Source of the DNA: Levilactobacillus mulengensis
Lineage (GTDB): Bacteria > Bacillota > Bacilli > Lactobacillales > Lactobacillaceae
Length of the DNA: 64,000 nt
Reading direction: 5' to 3'
Assembly (NCBI RefSeq): GCF_003946045.1
Contig: NZ_RHNW01000005.1
Span: 1-64,000, forward strand
How positions within the stretch are numbered: position 1 is the first letter of the stretch; every line of letters starts with the position of its first letter. The translations under genes and the position numbers were made by a program. The notes under the pieces are model-generated. The model was not told where the DNA came from and did no database searches. It worked only from the letters and a program-made list of their open reading frames with translations. Below are positions 27,885 through 36,016 of this stretch, piece after piece.

Positions 27885-29195
27885 ATGCAAAGAATCGCTG
27901 ACTTTTTTCATTTTGAAGAATTGGGCACCAACTATAAGAAGGAAACGCTGGCTGGGTTAACCACCTTCGTCTCCATGGCCTACATCCTGTTCGTGAACCC
28001 CCAAGTTCTGGGGGCATCCGGGATCAGCCAAGGTGCCGTGTTCACCGCAACGGCCTTCGCTTCCGCCTTCGGGTGTATGTTGATGGGCATTCTCGCCAAC
28101 TATCCGATTGCCATCTCCGCTAGTCTGGGGATCAATGCCTTCTTCTCCTACTCCGTCGTTATTGGCATGAAGATTCCTTGGCAAACGGCGCTGGCCGGTG
28201 TCTTCGTGGCCTCGATTCTCTTCATGATTTTGACCGCGTTCAAGCTGCGGGAAAAAGTCGTCGACGCCATCCCTCGTGATTTAAAAATGGCCATCAGTGC
28301 TGGTATCGGGCTGTTTATTGCCTTTATCGGTCTGAGCCAAGGGGGCTTGGTCATGGCTGACAAGTCCACGGTGGTGACGCTGGGTTCCCTGCAAGTCGGC
28401 AGTACCTGGTTAACCATTTTCGGTCTGCTGGTAACGCTGGTCCTGATGAGTGCTCGCGTGCCGGGCGCCATCTTCATCGGGATGGTGGCCAACTCCATCT
28501 TAGGCTTAGCCACTGGCCTGATTGCCATGCCTAAGCACATCATTTCCGGCGTGCCATCCATCAGCTCGACCTTCATGGTTGGGTTAACGCATGTCACAAG
28601 CATTAATTCCCTGCAATTAGTAGTTGTCGTCTTAACCTTCTTACTGGTGACCTTCTTTGACACCACTGGAACGTTAGTCGGTTTGGCCGAACAGGCTGGC
28701 CTGGTCAAGGATAACAAACTGCCGCGGATCGGCAAGGCCCTGATGGCCGACTCCAGTACGATGGTCGTCGGCTCACTCCTCGGGACTTCCCCCATGGGCG
28801 CCTTCGTGGAATCCTCCGCCGGGATCGCCGTGGGTGGTCGCTCCGGATTTACCGCCATCGTGACTGGTATCTTCTTCATCCTGGGCGCCTTCTTCTCCCC
28901 ACTGCTGGCCGTTGTTACGAACCAAGTGACCGCTCCAGCATTGATCATCGTTGGGGTCCTGATGGCCCAATCCCTGAAGAACATTCACTGGGAAAAGTTC
29001 GAAGTCGCTGCTCCAGCCTTCCTGATTGTCCTGGGCATGCCCCTGACTTACAGTATCTCTGATGGGATTGCCTTAGGGTTCATCACCTACCCCCTGACCA
29101 TGATTGCGGCCAAGCGCGGTAAGGAAGTCGGCGCAATGATGTACGGGTTAGCCGTTGTCTTCGTGCTGTTCCTGTGGATCTTGAACGCGGGATAA
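27885..29195 (+). CDS. Purine (guanine/hypoxanthine) permease, AzgA-like NCS2 family
   Basis: A 436-residue nucleobase permease. The N-terminal FKKE-type segment (here NYKKETLAGLTTFVSMAYILFVNP) and the motif FFDTTGTLVGLAEQAG in the middle are characteristic of the AzgA/PbuG/PbuO subgroup that imports guanine, hypoxanthine or adenine with protons. About 12-14 membrane segments are seen. ATG at 27885 has AAAGGAG 9 bases upstream; the frame extends to 27807 but lacks a better start. PurBox-like repeats upstream fit purine regulation. Confidence 0.92.
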   Translation: MQRIADFFHFEELGTNYKKETLAGLTTFVSMAYILFVNPQVLGASGISQGAVFTATAFASAFGCMLMGILANYPIAISASLGINAFFSYSVVIGMKIPWQTALAGVFVASILFMILTAFKLREKVVDAIPRDLKMAISAGIGLFIAFIGLSQGGLVMADKSTVVTLGSLQVGSTWLTIFGLLVTLVLMSARVPGAIFIGMVANSILGLATGLIAMPKHIISGVPSISSTFMVGLTHVTSINSLQLVVVVLTFLLVTFFDTTGTLVGLAEQAGLVKDNKLPRIGKALMADSSTMVVGSLLGTSPMGAFVESSAGIAVGGRSGFTAIVTGIFFILGAFFSPLLAVVTNQVTAPALIIVGVLMAQSLKNIHWEKFEVAAPAFLIVLGMPLTYSISDGIALGFITYPLTMIAAKRGKEVGAMMYGLAVVFVLFLWILNAG

Positions 29196-29217
29196 GCTAT
29201 CTTACAAATAATAAACG

Positions 29218-29253
29218 AAAGCCGTTCGCCTAGTCATTTGGCGAACGGCTTTT
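29218..29253. terminator. Bidirectional terminator
   Basis: AAAGCCGTTCGCC and GGCGAACGGCTTTT form a 13-bp perfect stem with a 9-base loop between convergent genes. Confidence 0.9.
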
Positions 29254-29255
29254 AG

Positions 29256-30866
29256 TTATAACCTAATGACCTGATCAAATTGATTTAGGTACGTTGCCTG
29301 CCAATTGTGGGTCACCACAACGACCGTTCTATCTTTTAATTTAAAAATCAACTGCTGAATTGTCCTAGCCGAAGCCGGGTCCTGTCCACTATCAGGCTCG
29401 TCAATCATTAAGATAGGTGCCTGAACCAAGAGTGCGCGGGCCAGAGAAATGCGTTGCCGTTCACCACCGGATAGTTCGATGTCCCCATTCACTACATCCC
29501 GTTGCACTAAATGGGTTAGCCTGAGTTGCTGCAAAATTTTGGCCATGTCCGGCGAAGCAAGCGTACCAAATAATGTGATGTTCTCCAAAACAGTTCCCGC
29601 AAAGATGACTGGCGTCTGATTCACGTAAATAACATTACGATGAAATTGTCTGGGGTCAATTTTCGTGATTGCTTGGCCCCCAATCGTCACGCAGCCTTGA
29701 TAATCCGTTAATTCACCGGCAACGAGTCTCATCAAGGTACTTTTACCACAACCACTTTCACCAATAACCACCGTCTTCTTCCCCGATGCAAACGTCACAT
29801 CAAAATCAGTGAATAACGGTGCATTCTGTGGATAGGCATAGTCCAAATGGGAAACCACGATATCTCCATTAATAAACTGATGAGAAGCTGAATTGGTTGT
29901 AACTTGTAAAACTGCGGCACACTCCTTTCGTAAGGGAAGCGTGGCTCTACCAATCAAGTACGCGGTATTAAATGCCGTAATCGTGGGGACAATAAAGTTT
30001 AACAACTGAGTCGTCACAATAAGATTCCCAATGGAAATCCTGCGATTTAACACGAAAAAAGCGGCTATTAGCATGCAAACAATTTGCGCACTCATCGCTA
30101 ACAAGGTTGAGAGCCGACCAATTCGGATGTCCCAAAGTTTAGACCGTTTGCGTTGTTCTTCCAGTTGCTCGTCCATTGCCTTCAACTGTCGATTGAAAAT
30201 TGCCCCACCCGAGAAAGCCCGAATCGTTGTCAGTCCCTTTAAGACATTGGTCATCAGGCTCATATGGTCCATCGTTTTTGCATTCAACTCTGCCTTATAC
30301 CGGCCAAACTGACGGCGAATAACTGGATTCAGAAAGAACGGAATCGCTGACACAACGACAAACAATCCAAAAATTTCCAGATTAATGACTAACAGAGCTA
30401 GCGAACACAAACTAATCTGAATGACGCGGCCGATATTAGCTAAGTTATTACTAAAGTAATCGCTAGCCACTGCTGGAACACTATTTTCAGTCAGATTAAA
30501 AATGTTCTGCCACCTAAACTTCCTTATCCCCTGTACGTCCCGATAAAGAATAACCTGATAAATAGTAGCCTTCAGCGATTTTTGCATCTGCTTGGTCATC
30601 TCTAATTGGGTCGCAGACAGTGTGATTGTTAGACCATAGCCCAGACCCAGCGAAAGCAAAGCCATGCCACCGGCAGCCCAAACGCTAAGCATTCTACGGG
30701 TAACAGCACCATTGACGAACCAGCCCATCGCGTACGCCAGTGTAACTTTACTTCCCGTATTTAATAGCGCTAAACTGACTAGCTTCACAAGTTGCCCCCG
30801 ATTGCTTCGTAATTGTTTTTTGAAAAAGAGAGCGCCACACTGATTTACCTTTTTATAATTTTTCAT
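29256..30866 (-). CDS. ABC exporter with fused membrane and ATPase domains
   Basis: A 536-residue half-transporter: six-helix exporter membrane domain (about residues 1-300) followed by an ATPase (about 325-536) with Walker A GESGCGKST, signature LSGGERQRISLARALL, Walker B ILMIDEP and the switch His in VVVTHNW. The membrane domain fits lipid, peptide or drug exporters; there is no peptidase domain. ATG at 30866 is preferred (GGGGTGA 5 bases upstream) over GTG at 30875. No partner half-transporter is adjacent, so it may act as a homodimer. It reads more AT-rich than its neighbours, hinting at acquisition. A 14-bp palindrome precedes it. Confidence 0.88.
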   Translation of the reverse strand: MKNYKKVNQCGALFFKKQLRSNRGQLVKLVSLALLNTGSKVTLAYAMGWFVNGAVTRRMLSVWAAGGMALLSLGLGYGLTITLSATQLEMTKQMQKSLKATIYQVILYRDVQGIRKFRWQNIFNLTENSVPAVASDYFSNNLANIGRVIQISLCSLALLVINLEIFGLFVVVSAIPFFLNPVIRRQFGRYKAELNAKTMDHMSLMTNVLKGLTTIRAFSGGAIFNRQLKAMDEQLEEQRKRSKLWDIRIGRLSTLLAMSAQIVCMLIAAFFVLNRRISIGNLIVTTQLLNFIVPTITAFNTAYLIGRATLPLRKECAAVLQVTTNSASHQFINGDIVVSHLDYAYPQNAPLFTDFDVTFASGKKTVVIGESGCGKSTLMRLVAGELTDYQGCVTIGGQAITKIDPRQFHRNVIYVNQTPVIFAGTVLENITLFGTLASPDMAKILQQLRLTHLVQRDVVNGDIELSGGERQRISLARALLVQAPILMIDEPDSGQDPASARTIQQLIFKLKDRTVVVVTHNWQATYLNQFDQVIRL

Positions 30867-30911
30867 GCGGTTCACCCCGTTACCCGCTGCATTTTACGGT
30901 TTGATTCAAAT

Positions 30912-30925
30912 AGTAGTGCACTACT
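30912..30925. promoter_or_regulatory. Perfect 14-bp palindrome upstream of the ABC exporter
   Basis: AGTAGTGCACTACT lies 46 bases before the ABC start, overlapping a possible minus-strand -10 (TACTAT). It looks like an operator. Confidence 0.5.
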
Positions 30926-31058
30926 CACCAGAATAAAATAATTTACGACTAGCTATAGTCACCTAGAGTATCGATCAGTGATTGGCGGCCATTCTTTTTG
31001 TTCAGTGAGCGACCTAACTGCCATTGGCTGCTGCCCCCTAAGTTAGTCCTTTTTTTGC

Positions 31059-31096
31059 AAAAAAAGAGAGGGTAACGGCAACCCGTCATCCTCTCC
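31059..31096 (-). terminator. Terminator after the small membrane gene
   Basis: On the minus strand GAGAG/CTCTC and GGGT/ACCC pairs with a bulge are followed by seven T residues. Confidence 0.7.
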
Positions 31097-31131
31097 ACTC
31101 TGATTTCACTTAAGCTTAACCAGCATAAATC

Positions 31132-31287
31132 CTACTTCTTCGAAAAATACTTCTTGAGATACGACACACTCACCAAAGCAACCGTAAAAAGAAGCGCCGT
31201 TTTAAAATCAGTAACAAAAAAGTAAACCAAGAAAGCAACCGCACCAATGACCATTAGCAGCGCGACAATCCCGTCAACCTTCCTCAT
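31132..31287 (-). CDS. Small two-helix membrane protein
   Basis: A 51-residue protein, MRKVDGIVALLMVIGAV at its start, with two hydrophobic segments (about residues 7-25 and 28-42) and a lysine-rich end (KKYFSKK). A good AGGGGAAGG lies just upstream of the ATG and a T-run terminator follows the stop. It lies downstream of the membrane-protein operon at 31340-34765 on the same strand. Function unknown. Confidence 0.72.
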   Translation of the reverse strand: MRKVDGIVALLMVIGAVAFLVYFFVTDFKTALLFTVALVSVSYLKKYFSKK

Positions 31288-31339
31288 TGACCTTCCCCTA
31301 TTCTAAATTATCCAGTGCCATCACAATAACACCAACTAC

Positions 31340-31921
31340 TTATGTATTCGACGAATTCTTGTGACGCTTGTCTGGCCAAAAACTCCCCACCGCAAAGCAG
31401 CCAATCACCCATACCGCTATCTGCCAATTAAGCTGACCAACTTGTGGCCACACCAACCGTGCCAGCCAACTGGCGCCTAGGAAAGCAACAGAAAAAATCA
31501 GGATACGGATCACTTTTCGACGCACCGTTGCCACCTTCTCAGGTACACGTCGGTGATACCAAGCCTGACTAACCTCGTAGGCCGCCACTAAAAACAACGC
31601 AATCGCCAGGTAGTTTGCGACGTTGGCCACCAGCCATAAACTAGTCTGCCACCCATGAACGGCCGGGCTGATGCCCAAGAACCCGTAAGCCAGATCTCCC
31701 AGCACCAGCCACACCAGCTCTACAAACCGGTCAATCGTGCCGTGCCAAAATGTCTGCCAGTGCCGTTGCCAAAAAATCAGACTGAGGTTAAACAGCCCCA
31801 TCATCAGCGCTAAATGCCCTAACCGCCACGGGAGCGTTGCCTGCATGGCTAATGAACTGTACAGAATCCCCGCGTTACCTAGAACAATCACGAGACCCCA
31901 AATAAATTTCTTTCGTGTCAT
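31340..31921 (-). CDS. Membrane protein, third gene of a small membrane-protein operon
   Basis: A 193-residue protein with about six hydrophobic segments and no recognised family. ATG at 31921 is chosen because it lies 4 bases after the stop of the previous gene and is preceded by AAAGGGG; the frame extends to 31954. It lacks the WLYLLNE motif shared by the two genes before it. The tight spacing implies co-transcription with them. Confidence 0.78.
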   Translation of the reverse strand: MTRKKFIWGLVIVLGNAGILYSSLAMQATLPWRLGHLALMMGLFNLSLIFWQRHWQTFWHGTIDRFVELVWLVLGDLAYGFLGISPAVHGWQTSLWLVANVANYLAIALFLVAAYEVSQAWYHRRVPEKVATVRRKVIRILIFSVAFLGASWLARLVWPQVGQLNWQIAVWVIGCFAVGSFWPDKRHKNSSNT

Positions 31922-31925
31922 GCCC

Positions 31926-32402
31926 CTACCCCTTTCTGGCTGTCCGCCGACCACGCGTCAGTAGCCAGCGCAAAACATTTACGCCTACGATACCCAACAC
32001 GATTGCCGCGCTATCCAACCCCAAAAACAGGTTGGTCGTGGGCGGTAAGCTCATCAAATCCGCACTAAAACTAATGACCACCATTAAAATCGCTAAGCCG
32101 CCGAGAAGTCCCTTCGACCAGGTCCACCAATTTTGTACCGGATTAGAGCTGTGCTCATTTAATAAATAGAGCCAATCCACCGTCTGTTCGGGCGTTAATG
32201 ACCGTGGATTCTGCCAGAACAAGTGCCCTAAACTCACGGCACTCAGGCCAATCACGGCCACGGTAAAACCAGCCCCCGCCAGGAACCGCCAAGCCCACTC
32301 GCCATCCCATTCCAACAGCATCATGGCTAGTTGGAGCGTCACCATAATTAAGATAATATCCCCGAAAAATTGTTGCCAGTAATCTCTTGTTTGCTTCGTC
32401 AC
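31926..32402 (-). CDS. Membrane protein with WLYLLNE motif, intact paralogue
   Basis: A 158-residue membrane protein with four hydrophobic segments. GTG at 32402 is preferred: GGGGAGG lies 8 bases upstream and it begins two bases after the preceding stop. The central DWLYLLNEH...WTWSK segment matches HWLYLLNEP...LTWSK of the neighbouring broken gene, and the N-terminus (TKQTRDYWQQFFGD) matches the fragment on the far side of the transposon, so the two are tandem duplicates. Function unknown. Confidence 0.8.
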   Translation of the reverse strand: MTKQTRDYWQQFFGDIILIMVTLQLAMMLLEWDGEWAWRFLAGAGFTVAVIGLSAVSLGHLFWQNPRSLTPEQTVDWLYLLNEHSSNPVQNWWTWSKGLLGGLAILMVVISFSADLMSLPPTTNLFLGLDSAAIVLGIVGVNVLRWLLTRGRRTARKG

Positions 32403-32404
32403 GC

Positions 32405-32745
32405 TTATTTCCTCCCCGAAAATTGTTTGTGCTGGACCCATCGATAGCCCCATAACCCGATATTCATGAGGTAAATCCCTGTGGTCAGGCCGGCCACTCC
32501 TAGGCCCACCTGCTCACGCCAAAGCGATACTTGGCCGACTTGCAGACTGAGGGCCCCCAACGCGGCCACGATAATAATGACCTTGGACCAGGTCAAGTTC
32601 ATCTGATGATAGTCCCCATTGGGCTCATTTAATAGATAGAGCCAGTGTCGCCGCTGTTGCCAGTCGAAATCGGCGGGGTCAGGCTGCGGCTGCCATAAAC
32701 TAAGCAGTCCCTCAATCCCTAACAGAATCAGCATGACTAATAGGT
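32405..32745 (-). pseudogene. 3' part of a WLYLLNE membrane-protein gene interrupted by a TnpB element
   Basis: Frame open from the transposon end to 32405. It encodes the second hydrophobic segment, HWLYLLNEPNGDYHQ and the LTWSK region, then ends two bases before the next gene. ATG at 32734 exists (109 residues) but has no ribosome site, as expected for a truncated 3' fragment. The missing N-terminus is at 34234-34371; alignment with the intact paralogue joins the two across the element. Confidence 0.75.
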
Positions 32746-32882
32746 CAATTGCCCCTGAATAAATTCAGAGGCTTGTCGCTCACGTGTCTGACGACACAGT
32801 AGTCCAACATGCCCATTGGCACTCCTACTCGTAGTGGCAACATCATCGGGTAATTGACGGCTACCCGTTTAACTGTCAGGAT
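32746..32882 (-). ncRNA. Candidate omega RNA / right-end region of the TnpB element
   Basis: The segment between the tnpB stop and the right end contains several inverted repeats (for example GGGTAGCCGTCAATTACCC on the minus strand) ahead of the terminal hairpin. In TnpB systems the guide RNA comes from this place and its guide is the flank beyond the right end, here the interrupted membrane gene. Presence of the RNA is inferred from family knowledge. Confidence 0.45.
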
Positions 32883-34103
32883 CTACCCAACAGTCCTTAG
32901 TTTCTTAATCTTGGGATGCTTGACACCGCTTAACCATTCTTGACCAAGCATCTCAATATTCATTGCGCCTAATCGGTCATCATTACAACGATACTGACAT
33001 TGAGAGCACCAATACTCGTGAGTTTCGTGATGACGATTAGTCTTCTCAACTAGGCCACACTTCGGACATCTCTGTGAGGTAAATGCTGGATTCACTTTCA
33101 CAACGGTACTCTGAATGGCCTGAGCCTTGTATGTTAAAAAAGACTCTAGCTGGAAAAAGGACCAAGAGCGATGGCTATTCCGAAGGGACCTAGGTAAGTC
33201 ATCGGTGTTGAATGTTACGTTGGTTAAGTCCTCCAGGACAAAAAGTGTATGCGAACCGTATCGTGCAACGAGTGTCTTAGCTAGCTGATGATTCACATCA
33301 GTCATCCAGCGGTTCTCTCGTTGCGCTAGTCGCTTCAGCTTTTTCTTGGCAGACTTGGTACCTTTACTTTGTAGTTGCCGACGAATCTCCAGGAACTTCT
33401 TTCGCTTAAGTAAGATTTTTTGACCATCAAAGAATAGTACCTTGCCTTCACTATCAAAGATAGTCGCTAGAAAGCGCAGGCCACGGTCAATACCCACAAT
33501 TTGAGGGCTATCCTTGGGATTGAAATCACTAACTTCCTTTGTGATACCAATATGCAAAAACCACTTGCCCTGGGTGTGGACCAGCTTAGCGGTACCCAGT
33601 TTCCAGTCGTCGGTGAAGTACTTCTCGAATCCTTTATCAGTGAACCCCAACTTAGTTCGTTTACCTAGAGTGGTGATTGAGATCTGTTGCATCTTGTCTA
33701 CAAAAGAGTAATTACTCTGACGTACCAAGTCTGCTTGTGGCCGACGAAACTGGATGGGATTCACCAACCAGTTCAGGTCTCTAGGAACTTGAACCCACTC
33801 CTTTTCTTCGTTCTGGTAACGGTAAGGATGCTGCTTCATTTGTTCTCGGACGGTCTTGTAGCGAGCCACAACTGTCCGAAAAACAGATTGGACCATCTGA
33901 CTGTTGAGCGGTGATTCTTGTCTGAATATTTTGTACAGATAGTGATTGATTTTTAGCCAGCTTAACTGAAACTCATGGTCAAAAATCCATTGACTAACAA
34001 CATTAGCTACGCGTTGATATTCCTGGCTCATTGCTAGAAATTGATCTGCTTGATTCGTGTTTGGATAGAGTCTCAGCTTGATTGTTCGTCCTAGTTCAAC
34101 CAA
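32883..34103 (-). CDS. tnpB: TnpB RNA-guided nuclease (IS605 OrfB family)
   Basis: A 406-residue TnpB. RuvC residues are intact: Asp in GIDRGLRFLATIF, Glu in FVLEDLT and Asp in CNDDRLGAMNI; the zinc finger is CPKCG...CSQC before the last motif. Full length for the family. The start is TTG at 34103, 6 bases after GGGGAGG; a TATACT -10 lies upstream in the left end. TnpB cuts DNA next to a target-adjacent motif under guide-RNA direction and helps the element persist; it is not itself the transposase. No tnpA is nearby. Confidence 0.93.
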   Translation of the reverse strand: MVELGRTIKLRLYPNTNQADQFLAMSQEYQRVANVVSQWIFDHEFQLSWLKINHYLYKIFRQESPLNSQMVQSVFRTVVARYKTVREQMKQHPYRYQNEEKEWVQVPRDLNWLVNPIQFRRPQADLVRQSNYSFVDKMQQISITTLGKRTKLGFTDKGFEKYFTDDWKLGTAKLVHTQGKWFLHIGITKEVSDFNPKDSPQIVGIDRGLRFLATIFDSEGKVLFFDGQKILLKRKKFLEIRRQLQSKGTKSAKKKLKRLAQRENRWMTDVNHQLAKTLVARYGSHTLFVLEDLTNVTFNTDDLPRSLRNSHRSWSFFQLESFLTYKAQAIQSTVVKVNPAFTSQRCPKCGLVEKTNRHHETHEYWCSQCQYRCNDDRLGAMNIEMLGQEWLSGVKHPKIKKLRTVG

Positions 34104-34233
34104 TGGATACCTCCCCTGTAGATTGGGTCAAGTATACCATGTCTAGCACTTTAGGGGAACATATGTTTCGAGAAAAATCACTAAGTGCTGGCATTCATCT
34201 TGCGATTAAAATCGCAGGTTTTCTGCTTAGTCC

Positions 34234-34371
34234 TTAATAAAAGTTACTTCCCCGCTGCCAATACCACTCACTGAACTTAGGCACAGCTTGAATACCTATG
34301 TTGACCGCCACGATGAAAAAGAAGCCGTCAAAAATCTGTTGCCGCAAATAACTACGAACGTGTGCTGTCAT
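34234..34371 (-). pseudogene. 5' part of the interrupted WLYLLNE membrane-protein gene
   Basis: ATG at 34371 follows GGGGAGGAAAATA and opens a 45-codon frame (start MTAHVRSYLRQQIFDGFFF) that stops at a TAA created at the transposon junction. It aligns with the intact paralogue start (TKQTRDYWQQFFGD). The remainder of the gene is at 32405-32745. Confidence 0.75.
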
Positions 34372-34407
34372 TATTTTCCTCCCCAGGAAAGACTATTCTG
34401 TCCGACT

Positions 34408-34432
34408 TATAACCCGGGTTAACCCGAGCATA
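34408..34432. repeat. Operator-like direct repeat, copy 1
   Basis: TATAACCCGGGTTAACCC at 34408-34425 occurs identically at 34927-34944 and both are followed by a GCAT. It overlaps two perfect palindromes, AACCCGGGTT and GGGTTAACCC. It lies 37 bases before the interrupted membrane gene. Confidence 0.6.
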
Positions 34433-34465
34433 TTTTCCCCGTTAGAGCAACGTCCCCACGTTAAT

Positions 34466-34765
34466 CTAACTGCCCTGTATCCGTGCAACTGCCGCCAGCA
34501 AAATTGCCAACACCACCATCACCGCGAGTAAGACCAACACCACTCGGCGCAACTGCCAAGCTACGCGGTAGTAACCATAATTTTGCTGATATCGTCGTAA
34601 CGCTAGTGACCGCGTCAGCCAGTCGCCGATGCCCACGCCAATCAAGACCGCATACAGCAGCTGATCGCGAAACGAGGCAAACACCAACAGAGCTGGCAAC
34701 GCGACCAGGCTCCCGATACAACAGATATCATAAATGATTAAGTAAGGTTTCATACTTCGGTTCAT
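34466..34765 (-). CDS. Small membrane protein, first gene of the membrane-protein operon
   Basis: A 99-residue protein with three hydrophobic segments (about 7-28, 33-50 and 72-95) and a basic loop RRYQQNYGYYR between the last two. AAGGAG precedes the ATG by 10 bases; ATG at 34753 is a second option. It lies 94 bases upstream of the interrupted gene on the same strand. No family recognised; the operon position beside duplicated membrane proteins is the only context. Confidence 0.7.
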   Translation of the reverse strand: MNRSMKPYLIIYDICCIGSLVALPALLVFASFRDQLLYAVLIGVGIGDWLTRSLALRRYQQNYGYYRVAWQLRRVVLVLLAVMVVLAILLAAVARIQGS

Positions 34766-34926
34766 GGCTAGCTAGCTCCTTCACCTGCTGACTACACCTT
34801 CCACAATACCTTACTTTGGGACGCTTGCATAGCCAAAATCGCCACGCCCCCAAACAATCTCACCGGAGGAAAAATAAAACGCCGATTCCCGGTAATCACC
34901 CCAGAATCGACGCCACTATTTCAAAC

Positions 34927-34951
34927 TATAACCCGGGTTAACCCCGGCATT
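34927..34951. repeat. Operator-like direct repeat, copy 2
   Basis: Second copy of the 18-base sequence found at 34408, about 160 bases upstream of the gene starting at 34765 and just beyond the prenyltransferase stop. Confidence 0.6.
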
Positions 34952-34957
34952 TCCAGC

Positions 34958-35872
34958 CTATAACCAGGCACCTAACGCGAACAGTAGTGGGTACGCCACG
35001 AAAAATAAGGACGCACTTTTGACCATTGTCATGAACGTTTGGCGCTTGTCCTGGACCCGAAAGAACGGCCGCATTCCCCGCCACATCACGGGCAACAACA
35101 GAACTGCTAGCACGGTCCACACCGGCGCGAGGCCCAGGGCCACGTTGACCAGCGGCCACAGACTACCCAGAACTACAACCCCTTGAATCAACCGCACGGA
35201 ACCCCGTTGCCCCAGGTAATAGGCCAGCGTGTAGCGATGATTGGCAATGTCTTCCGACCGGTCAGCCGTATCGTTGGCCATTTGAAGCGTAAAGAAGATC
35301 AACGTCAACGGCAGGCACAGCAAGAAGGTCGCCCCCACCATGGTCCAGGTGAGCGGCCGCTGACCGTAGATGGACACGTAAACGCAGGTCAGCTGAATCA
35401 GAAAGGCAATCGCCAGCGCCACGATGATTGCGGAGAACGGCGTCGCGTTGATGGGCCGCGGTCCGGCCGTGTAAAAGATGCCAATCAAATAACCCACGAT
35501 GCCAAAGACCGCCACCGGCCAGCCCGTCCGCCAAACTAGGATTGCCCCCGGCACCGCAGCCAACGCATACAGGCCCCAGGCCAGTTGGGCGACCCCCATT
35601 TCTGGCAAGGCTAATCGGCCAACCGGATTGGTCTGCTGCGCGTACCCCGCTCGGTCGTGGGCGTGCTGATAATCATAGTAATTGTCGGCCACGTTGACCG
35701 CCAGATCAAAAATAAAAACCACTACCAGGCACAATCCAACGTTCACCCAGTTGACCGTTCCCGCATAGAACTGGGCAATCGCTGCGCCCAGGATAAACCA
35801 CATAACGTTGAGTGGCGCCGTGTAGATCTCCGTTAACTCGTAAAACACTGGCCACGTTAGCCACCGTGACAT
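34958..35872 (-). CDS. menA: UbiA-family prenyltransferase (MenA-like)
   Basis: A 304-residue membrane prenyltransferase with about eight or nine helices. The two aspartate-rich magnesium/diphosphate motifs are NVADNYYDY (near residue 70) and NDTADRSEDIANHRYTLA (near residue 195), as in 1,4-dihydroxy-2-naphthoate polyprenyltransferase, which makes demethylmenaquinone. ATG at 35872 is chosen because GGGGAG lies 8 bases upstream; the frame extends to 35980. No other menaquinone genes are in the window, so the MenA assignment rests on motifs and common occurrence in this group. Confidence 0.82.
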   Translation of the reverse strand: MSRWLTWPVFYELTEIYTAPLNVMWFILGAAIAQFYAGTVNWVNVGLCLVVVFIFDLAVNVADNYYDYQHAHDRAGYAQQTNPVGRLALPEMGVAQLAWGLYALAAVPGAILVWRTGWPVAVFGIVGYLIGIFYTAGPRPINATPFSAIIVALAIAFLIQLTCVYVSIYGQRPLTWTMVGATFLLCLPLTLIFFTLQMANDTADRSEDIANHRYTLAYYLGQRGSVRLIQGVVVLGSLWPLVNVALGLAPVWTVLAVLLLPVMWRGMRPFFRVQDKRQTFMTMVKSASLFFVAYPLLFALGAWL

Positions 35873-35963
35873 TTTCCTCACTCCCCACATTGTTTGACAC
35901 TGTCCCCAGTTTACCAAATTTACAGCGCAAAACTGGCCCCCAAGCTCACCGAAATTTCTGTTA

Positions 35964-36009
35964 TTAAAAGAGGGTGTCACTTCCGCCCCATGGACAGTCG
36001 CGATACCCT
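35964..36009 (-). terminator. Terminator after the YfhO-like gene
   Basis: On the minus strand AGGGTATC and GACACCCT pair with one mismatch, followed by CTTTTAAT. Confidence 0.6.
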
Positions 36010-36016
36010 AGTCTGT

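Larger units (their letters stand above)
32746..34233 (-). mobile_element. IS200/IS605-type element carrying only tnpB (IS1341-like)
   Basis: About 1.49 kb. The left end (relative to tnpB) has an imperfect palindrome at 34180-34231 (ACTAAG...CTTAGT) enclosing TGCGATT-AATCGCA; the right end has a hairpin GCCCCTGAAT/ATTCAGAGGC at 32751-32772. No tnpA is present and no target duplication is seen, both normal for this group. Boundaries are inferred to within a few bases: removal so that TTTTATT joins ACCTATTAG (or CAATTGACC) restores one reading frame. The bases before the left end, TTTAT or TTTATT, would be the target-adjacent motif. Confidence 0.75.
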
